Below are positions 4,644 through 9,287 of a stretch of DNA of 9,287 bases, one piece after another (position 1 is the stretch's first letter; each line of letters opens with the position of its first letter). The DNA is taken from contig JAEYNS010000271.1 of the NCBI GenBank assembly GCA_023412435.1, positions 1 to 9,287 on the forward strand, given 5' to 3'. Made by a program: the position numbers and the translations under genes. This stretch comes from Actinomycetes bacterium (GTDB taxonomy: Bacteria > Actinomycetota > Actinomycetes > Propionibacteriales > Propionibacteriaceae). A model generated the notes under the pieces. The model saw nothing but the letters and a program-made list of their open reading frames with translations. It was not told the DNA's origin and ran no database searches.

Positions 4644-5782
4644 CCCTCGCCCCCTCCTCACGCCAGCAACCGGCGGGCACCCGCCGGGTGGGTCGCCGAC
4701 TCGCCGCGCCGGACGACCGGGCGACGGTCGGCGCCGTCCTCGCCCTGCTCGAGGGCACCCTCGCCGATCTCGCAGCGCAGTGGGAGGTGCTGGCCAGCGG
4801 CATCACGCCGCGCCCCGGCGTCCTGCACACCGACTCGATCCTCGCGCTGGTGCGGGGAATCACCGGCTCGACGGGCAAGTTGCTGCGGCCGCGGATGGCG
4901 CACTGGGGCTGGGTCGCGGCCGGCGGGCTGGACCACGGCAGGGGTCGCGACGACCTGGTGAGGGTCGGTGCGGCACTGGAGCTGCTGCACTGCTTCGCCC
5001 TTGTGCACGACGACGTGATGGACGGCTCGGAGTCGCGTCGCGGCCGGCCCTCGGTGCACGCCCTGGCCAGGGCCGACCACCTCGCGCACGCCGGCGCAGG
5101 CGACCCGCAGCGGTACGCGGAGAATATCGCCATTCTGGTGGGCGACCTGCTGCACAGCGAGTCCAGCATGCTCGCCGCCGGCCTGCCCGAGCGGCTCAGG
5201 GTGGCCTGGCGGACGATGACCATCGAGTTGATGATGGGCCAGGGCCGCGACCTGGTCGGAGCCGCCAACGGCCGCCGCGACCTCGCCCACGCCCAGGAGG
5301 TGGCCAGGGCCAAGTCGGGCGCCTACACGGTGTGGCGCCCGCTCCAGCTCGGCGCCCTCGCCGGCGGTGGGAGCGAGGAGCTGCTCGCCGTGCTGCGGGA
5401 GTACGGCCACCACGCCGGGCAGGCCTTCGCATTGCGCGACGACCTGCTCGGAGTGCTGGGCGACCCGGCCCGCACCGGCAAGCCGGTGGGCGACGACCTG
5501 GTGGCAGGCAAGCCCACGGTGCTGCTGGCCCTCGCGGAGCAGCGCTTCAGCCCCGCGGCCCGGCTGGCGCTGCGCCGGATCGGCACCGGCACCCTGACGC
5601 CGGACGACGTCACCGGGTTGTGCGCCGAGCTGGTCGACTCGGGGGTGGTCGCCGAGGCTGAGGCGCTGATCGCCGGTTCGGTCGCCGCCGCCGAGGAGGC
5701 CCTCGGCTCGGCGTGCGTCGACCCGCGCGCCGCCGACGGGCTGCGGGCGCTCGCCCACCAGATGGCCTGGCGGGAGTCGTGA
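4640..5782 (+). CDS. crtE: Geranylgeranyl diphosphate synthase (polyprenyl synthetase family)
   Basis: A 380-residue trans-isoprenyl diphosphate synthase that extends DMAPP/FPP with IPP, presumably to C20 GGPP for CrtB. The substrate-binding motif GSTGKLLRPRM is at 76-86, the first Asp-rich motif DDVMD at 124-128 (followed by GSESRRGRP), KSGAYTVWRPLQLG at 225-238, and the second Asp region RDDLLG with GKPVGDDLVAGK at 266-291. All Mg-binding aspartates are present. The first about 60 residues precede the usual core and include a basic stretch without targeting features. C20 specificity is inferred from the cluster, since chain length cannot be read securely from sequence alone. The start codon sits in the ATGA overlap with idi, and its stop overlaps the crtI GTG. 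No separate Shine-Dalgarno is obvious, which favours translational coupling. Confidence 0.93.
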   Translation: MTLAPSSRQQPAGTRRVGRRLAAPDDRATVGAVLALLEGTLADLAAQWEVLASGITPRPGVLHTDSILALVRGITGSTGKLLRPRMAHWGWVAAGGLDHGRGRDDLVRVGAALELLHCFALVHDDVMDGSESRRGRPSVHALARADHLAHAGAGDPQRYAENIAILVGDLLHSESSMLAAGLPERLRVAWRTMTIELMMGQGRDLVGAANGRRDLAHAQEVARAKSGAYTVWRPLQLGALAGGGSEELLAVLREYGHHAGQAFALRDDLLGVLGDPARTGKPVGDDLVAGKPTVLLALAEQRFSPAARLALRRIGTGTLTPDDVTGLCAELVDSGVVAEAEALIAGSVAAAEEALGSACVDPRAADGLRALAHQMAWRES

Positions 5783-7254
5783 GCCGGGTCGTGGTGGTCG
5801 GCGCCGGCCTGGCGGGGTTGAGCGCCGCGTGCCACCTGGTCGGTGACGGGCACGACGTGACGGTGGTCGAGCGCAACCCCGGCCCGGGCGGCCGCAACGG
5901 CGTGATCAGGGCGGACGGCTTCACCTTCGACTCCGGGCCCACCGTGCTCACCATGCCGGACCTGCTCGAGCGGGCCCTCAAGCGGGTGGGTGCCGACCTC
6001 ACGCCGCTCGGCCTGCGCCAGCTCGACCCGGCCTACCGGGCCCGGTTCGCCGACGGCTCGGTGATCGATGTCCGCGCCGGGGTGACCGCGATGGCGGCCG
6101 AACTCGCCCGCACCTCCTCGCCGGCGGACGCGGCCGCGTTCAGCAGGTTCGTGGAGTGGCTGGAGGCGCTCTACGAGGTCGAGATGCCGCACTTCATCGA
6201 GCGCAACTACGACACGGTGTTCGACCTGCTGGCGCGCCCGGCGGCCGCGGCCCGGCTGGTGCGGCTGGGCGGCTTCGGCCGGCTCGGCAGAGCGGTCCGG
6301 CGCCGGTTCTCCGACGAGCGGCTGGTCCGCCTGTTCACGTTCCAGGCGATGTACGCCGGGATGTCACCGGAGGACGCGCTGGCCATCTACGCGGTCATCA
6401 CCTACATGGACAGCGTGGCAGGGGTGTGGTTCCCGGCCGGCGGGATGCACGCCGTGCCCACCCTGATGGCGGACGCCCTCGCGGCCGCCGGGGGTCGACT
6501 GGTCTACGACCTGGGGGTCGACTCCCTGATCACCGACGCCCGCGGCCGGGTGGCGGGGGTGCGGGCAGGCGGCGAGCGGCTGGTCGCCGACGCCGTGGTG
6601 CTCGCCTTCGACCTGCCGACCGCCTACCGCACCCTGCTCGCCGACCTGCGCCCACCCCGGGCTGCCCGGGGCGGCGGGGACTACTCGCCCTCGGCGGTGG
6701 TGTGGCACGTGGGCGTCCGTGGCGCACCCCCCGCCGATGCCGCCCACCACAACATCCACTTCGGGCAGGCCTGGGAGGAGTCCTTCCGGCAACTGGTCAA
6801 GCGCAAGCAGCTGATGGCCGACCCGTCGCGCCTAGTCACGATCCCGAGCCTGGACGCCCCGGAACTGGCGCCGGCAGGCCACAGTGCGTTGTACGTCCTC
6901 GAGCCGGTGCCCAACCTGTCCGGAGGGCTGGACTGGCAGGTGGAGGGCCCGGCGCTGCGGGACCGCCTGCTCGGCTTCCTGCAGGTGGCGGGCTACCCGA
7001 CCGAGATCGTGACCGAGAGCTTCGTCACGCCGCGGGACTGGGCGGGGCAGGGGCTGGCGGCCGGCACCCCGTTCAGCCTCGCGCACAGCTTCACCCAGAC
7101 CGGGCCGTTCCGGCCCGGCAACCGTGAGCTCCGCCGCCCGGGGGTCTTCTTCGCCGGCGACGGAACCACCCCCGGCGTCGGCATCCCGATGGTGCTGGTC
7201 AGCGGCGAACTCGCCGCGCAACGCGTCCACGCCTACCTGGGAGGGGTGTCATGA
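5779..7254 (+). CDS. crtI: Phytoene desaturase, CrtI type (lycopene-forming)
   Basis: A 491-residue FAD-dependent desaturase that converts phytoene stepwise to lycopene, normally at the membrane surface. The N-terminal dinucleotide-binding motif is VVVVGAGLAGLSAA (4-17), followed by VERNPGPGGRNG and GFTFDSGPTVLTMPDL, typical of CrtI. The C-terminal FAD motif FFAGDGTTPGVGIPMVLVSG starts at 457. Length matches bacterial CrtI (490-510). Placement between crtE and crtB and the downstream lycopene cyclase support a lycopene product; the number of desaturation steps cannot be read from the sequence. The GTG at 5779 overlaps the crtE stop (GTGA); a GGGAG ends only 2 nt before it, so coupling with crtE translation is likely. 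The stop overlaps the crtB ATG. A 22-residue in-frame extension upstream lacks CrtI character. Confidence 0.95.
   Translation: MSRVVVVGAGLAGLSAACHLVGDGHDVTVVERNPGPGGRNGVIRADGFTFDSGPTVLTMPDLLERALKRVGADLTPLGLRQLDPAYRARFADGSVIDVRAGVTAMAAELARTSSPADAAAFSRFVEWLEALYEVEMPHFIERNYDTVFDLLARPAAAARLVRLGGFGRLGRAVRRRFSDERLVRLFTFQAMYAGMSPEDALAIYAVITYMDSVAGVWFPAGGMHAVPTLMADALAAAGGRLVYDLGVDSLITDARGRVAGVRAGGERLVADAVVLAFDLPTAYRTLLADLRPPRAARGGGDYSPSAVVWHVGVRGAPPADAAHHNIHFGQAWEESFRQLVKRKQLMADPSRLVTIPSLDAPELAPAGHSALYVLEPVPNLSGGLDWQVEGPALRDRLLGFLQVAGYPTEIVTESFVTPRDWAGQGLAAGTPFSLAHSFTQTGPFRPGNRELRRPGVFFAGDGTTPGVGIPMVLVSGELAAQRVHAYLGGVS
7239..7246 (+). promoter_or_regulatory. Ribosome binding site of crtB inside the crtI end
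   Basis: GGGAGGGG ends 4 nt before the crtB ATG at 7251, within the last codons of crtI. It is stronger than the sites before crtE and crtI and may raise crtB translation independently of coupling. Confidence 0.55.
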
Positions 7255-8150
7255 GCGACCCGGCAGCCGACCAGCTCGCCCTCGGCTACGCCGCCTGCGA
7301 GCGGCTGACCCGTACCCACGGGACGACCTACTACTGGGGGGCCCTGCTGCTGCCGCCGGGCGCCCGGCGACACGTCCACGCCGTGTACGCGCTGTGCCGG
7401 CTGGCCGACGACATCGTCGACGCCCCCGGCGCCACCACCGGCGACGTGGCAGGCACGACGGCGGCGCTGGCGGGCTTCCGCCGACGGTTCGAGACCGCCC
7501 TGGCAGGCCACCCGGTTGACGACCCGGTGCTGGCGGCGGTGGGCCACACGGTCAGGTCCCGCGGCATCGATCCCGAGTGCTTCGACAGGTTCTTCGACGC
7601 CATGGCGATGGATCTGGAGGTGACCCGGTACGAGACCTTCGACGACCTGTGCGGCTACATGGAGGGCTCGGCCGCCGTGGTGGGGGAGATGATGCTCCCG
7701 GTGCTGGAGCCGACCAGCCCCCGCGCGAAAGAACCGGCCAGGGCGCTGGGGCTCGCCTTCCAGCTCACCAACTTCCTGCGCGACGTGGGGGAGGACCTCG
7801 ATCGGGGTCGGGTCTACCTGCCGCAGGCCGACCTGCGCGGGTTCGGCGCCGACCCGGCGCGCCGGCGGGTGGACGAGGCGTGGCGGGCGGTGATGCGGTT
7901 CGAGATCGGACGCACCCGCGAGCTCTACCGGATCGCGGCCACCGGCATCGCCCACCTGCCGCCGGCCTCGGCCCGCTGCGTCGCCACCGCCCACACCCTG
8001 TACTCCCGCATCCTGCGCCGGATCGAGGCCCGCGACTACGACGTCTTCAGCGGACGGGCCCGCGTCCCCACCCTCGCCAAGGCCGCGACCGCCGTCGGTA
8101 CCCTGCTGCGCGACCCGCGGCGGGTCGCCGCCGTCGCCGAGGGGGTGTGA
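7251..8150 (+). CDS. crtB: Phytoene synthase
   Basis: Condenses two GGPP to phytoene through prephytoene diphosphate, the committed carotenoid step. The 299-residue squalene/phytoene synthase has the first Asp-rich motif in YALCRLADDIVD (53-57 is DDIVD) and the second in QLTNFLRDVGEDLDRGRVYLP (Asp178, Asp182). GSAAVVGEMMLPVL (139-152), also typical of the family, lies between them. The early THGTTYYWGALLLP segment is likewise characteristic. There is no transmembrane helix, so it is soluble or peripheral. The ATG overlaps the crtI stop (ATGA). The stop is followed immediately by crtYc. No key residue is missing. Confidence 0.95.
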   Translation: MSDPAADQLALGYAACERLTRTHGTTYYWGALLLPPGARRHVHAVYALCRLADDIVDAPGATTGDVAGTTAALAGFRRRFETALAGHPVDDPVLAAVGHTVRSRGIDPECFDRFFDAMAMDLEVTRYETFDDLCGYMEGSAAVVGEMMLPVLEPTSPRAKEPARALGLAFQLTNFLRDVGEDLDRGRVYLPQADLRGFGADPARRRVDEAWRAVMRFEIGRTRELYRIAATGIAHLPPASARCVATAHTLYSRILRRIEARDYDVFSGRARVPTLAKAATAVGTLLRDPRRVAAVAEGV

Positions 8151-8152
8151 CG

Positions 8153-8509
8153 GTGGACCGCTGGCAGTACCTCGCCCTGATGGCGGCCTGTCTGCTCCTC
8201 ACCCTGCCGCTGGAGTTCGTGCTCGGTGCGAAGGTGTACCGGCGGCCGCGCCGGACGCTGGTCGCCGTGGTGCCGGTGGCCCTGCTGTTCGTGGCCTGGG
8301 ACGTCCTGGCGATCCGCCGCGACCACTGGTCGTTCTCGCCCGAGTTCACCACCGGCATCCTGCTGCCGGGGGCGATCCCGCTGGAGGAGGTCGTGTTCTT
8401 CGTGGTGATCCCGCTGTGCGGCCTGCTCACCTACGAGGCGGTCGGGACGATCCTCGCCCGCCGCCGTGCCGCCCGCGCGGCGGCAGAGGTGGAGGACAGC
8501 CATGCTTGA
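8153..8509 (+). CDS. crtYc: Lycopene cyclase subunit CrtYc (heterodimeric cyclase)
   Basis: A 118-residue integral membrane protein with hydrophobic helices at about 5-25, 34-55 and 79-97. The motif PLEEVVFFVVIP (from 76) is the hallmark of this cyclase family; its carboxylates are thought to protonate lycopene. With CrtYd it forms the actinobacterial heterodimer that cyclises lycopene to beta-carotene; in fungi the two are fused. GTG 8153 is preferred because GAGGGGG (8139-8145) lies 7 nt upstream and the product starts MDRWQYLAL. GTG 8147, overlapping the crtB stop as GTGA, is only 1 nt from that site and would add two residues. The C-terminal tail (102-118) is charged. The gene overlaps crtYd by 8 nt. 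Confidence 0.92.
   Translation: MDRWQYLALMAACLLLTLPLEFVLGAKVYRRPRRTLVAVVPVALLFVAWDVLAIRRDHWSFSPEFTTGILLPGAIPLEEVVFFVVIPLCGLLTYEAVGTILARRRAARAAAEVEDSHA
8491..8495 (+). promoter_or_regulatory. Ribosome binding site of crtYd inside crtYc
   Basis: GGAGG lies 6 nt before the ATG at 8502, within the end of crtYc. It gives crtYd its own initiation signal and fixes its start. Confidence 0.6.
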
Positions 8510-8822
8510 GTACACAGCCGGCACCGTGGTGGCCATGCTGGTGGTCGTGGCCGTCGAATTGTTGTGGGCCCGCACCGGGATCTTCGCCAGCGTCCAGTAC
8601 TGGCTGTCGCTGGGCATCATGTTCAGCTTCCAGGTGCTGGTCGACGGCTGGCTCACCAAGCTCTCCGCTCCGATCGTGAGCTACGACCCGGCGCAGTTCT
8701 CCGGGATCCGGTTCCCGTGGGACATCCCGATCGAGGACTTCGGCTTCGGGTTCGCGCTGATCACCGCAACGCTGATCGTCTGGAAGGTCACCGGACGGTC
8801 CGAGCCGGAGCCCGCGCAGTGA
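8502..8822 (+). CDS. crtYd: Lycopene cyclase subunit CrtYd (heterodimeric cyclase)
   Basis: A 106-residue membrane protein and partner of CrtYc. Hydrophobic helices lie at about 7-24, 33-50 and 78-96. The segment FPWDIPIEDFGFGF (71-84) carries the IPIED motif, the counterpart of PLEE in CrtYc and the second conserved acidic site of the heterodimeric cyclase. The short C-terminal tail is acidic and proline-rich (EPEPAQ). The start overlaps the end of crtYc by 8 nt, which would favour equal synthesis of the two subunits. The stop overlaps the GTG of the next gene. Since C40 substrates are made upstream, beta-carotene (or monocyclic gamma-carotene) is the expected product rather than a C50 carotenoid; no lycopene elongase (CrtEb/LbtBC-like) is visible. 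Confidence 0.92.
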   Translation: MLEYTAGTVVAMLVVVAVELLWARTGIFASVQYWLSLGIMFSFQVLVDGWLTKLSAPIVSYDPAQFSGIRFPWDIPIEDFGFGFALITATLIVWKVTGRSEPEPAQ

Positions 8823-9287
8823 GGCGCTGGCGCCCGGGGCGCGACCGACGCGCGGTCCCCGTCCGGCCCCCCGTCCCGACCGGCACCGGTCCCGCCCGGC
8901 CGCGCGTGGTGGTGGTCGGCGGCGGCATCGCCGGCCTTGCGGCGGCCACCGGGCTCGCCGAGCGCGGAGTGGCGGTGACCCTGCTCGAGGCCCGCGACAC
9001 CCTGGGTGGTCGGGTGCGGGCGTGGCCGCTGCCCGGCGGGCGCACGATGAGCCGCGGCTTCCACGCCTTCTTCCGGCAGTACTACAACCTGCGCGCCCTG
9101 CTGCGCCGGGCCGACCCGGGCCTGCAGCGGCTGGTGCCGCCGCCCGACTACCCGTTGGCGCTCGCCGGGGGGCCGACCGACTCCTTCGCCCGGATCCCGC
9201 GGACCCCGCCGTGGAGCATCCTCGGCTTCGTCCTGACCAGTCCCACCTTCCGGCTGCGCGACCTCGCCAGGGTGGACACCGGTGCCG
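8819..9287 (+). CDS. crtU: Carotene desaturase/methyltransferase CrtU, isorenieratene synthase type (3' truncated)
   Basis: 156 residues are visible before the window ends; family members are about 500 residues. The GTG at 8819 overlaps the crtYd stop (GTGA). An Arg/Pro-rich N-terminus of about 28 residues precedes the FAD motif VVVVGGGIAGLAAATGL (30-46). TLGGRVRAWPLPGG follows, then MSRGFHAFFRQYYNLRALLR (77-96), a block I recognise from actinobacterial CrtU proteins rather than from CrtI. CrtU desaturates and shifts a methyl group on the beta-ionone ring, turning beta-carotene into aromatic beta-isorenieratene and isorenieratene. Position right after crtYc/crtYd agrees with the Brevibacterium and Streptomyces pathways. 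A related amine-oxidase-type carotenoid enzyme cannot be excluded without the missing C-terminus. Confidence 0.85.
   Translation, partial: MRRWRPGRDRRAVPVRPPVPTGTGPARPRVVVVGGGIAGLAAATGLAERGVAVTLLEARDTLGGRVRAWPLPGGRTMSRGFHAFFRQYYNLRALLRRADPGLQRLVPPPDYPLALAGGPTDSFARIPRTPPWSILGFVLTSPTFRLRDLARVDTGA

Noticed and set aside
4658..5758. Minus-strand open frame opposite crtE
   Set aside because: Mirror of crtE codon bias; no motif and no ribosome binding site considered convincing.
8502..8822. C50 carotenoid cyclase subunit (as in decaprenoxanthin or sarcinaxanthin clusters)
   Set aside because: CrtYd-like subunits also occur there, but no lycopene elongase gene is present and crtU follows directly, which indicates the C40 aromatic route.

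Overview
The window is very GC-rich DNA with dense genes, GTG starts and 4-bp stop/start overlaps. Together with a split crtYc/crtYd lycopene cyclase and a LitR/CarH-type B12 regulator, this points to an actinomycete (Actinomycetota). I cannot name the genus. No RNA gene, IS element, CRISPR array or replication origin is visible.

Left flank (1-887): the C-terminal half of a DUF6766-type membrane protein, then a YciE/YciF-type (DUF892) ferritin-like protein. The second gene is preceded by a good match to an actinobacterial general-stress sigma promoter.

Centre (893-3897): a cytochrome P450 on the minus strand ends 5 nt from the stop of the ferritin-like gene. It diverges from a UbiE-like SAM methyltransferase. 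The 128-bp region between them holds two copies of GTGTC-N4-GGGTA and a strong hairpin. The methyltransferase converges on a MerR-family regulator with a cobalamin-binding sensor of the LitR/CarH class, whose W-x9-EH motif and axial-ligand His are intact.

Right half (4101 to the end): a plus-strand carotenoid operon, idi-crtE-crtI-crtB-crtYc-crtYd-crtU (crtU is cut by the window end). Consecutive genes overlap by 4-8 nt, or are 2 nt apart at crtB/crtYc, so essentially no noncoding DNA separates them over more than 5 kb. The expected route is IPP/DMAPP (Idi), GGPP (CrtE), phytoene (CrtB), lycopene (CrtI), beta-carotene (CrtYc+CrtYd), then an aromatic carotenoid such as isorenieratene (CrtU). 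The P450 and methyltransferase may tailor the end product, but this is inference.

The regulator and the operon diverge from a 203-bp region (3898-4100) with inverted and helically phased repeats and a 10-bp GC hairpin in the idi leader. The simplest model is dark repression by LitR-AdoCbl and release by light. The core pathway is a known type. The less explained parts are the P450/methyltransferase side arm, its repeats, and the P450's unusual I-helix.
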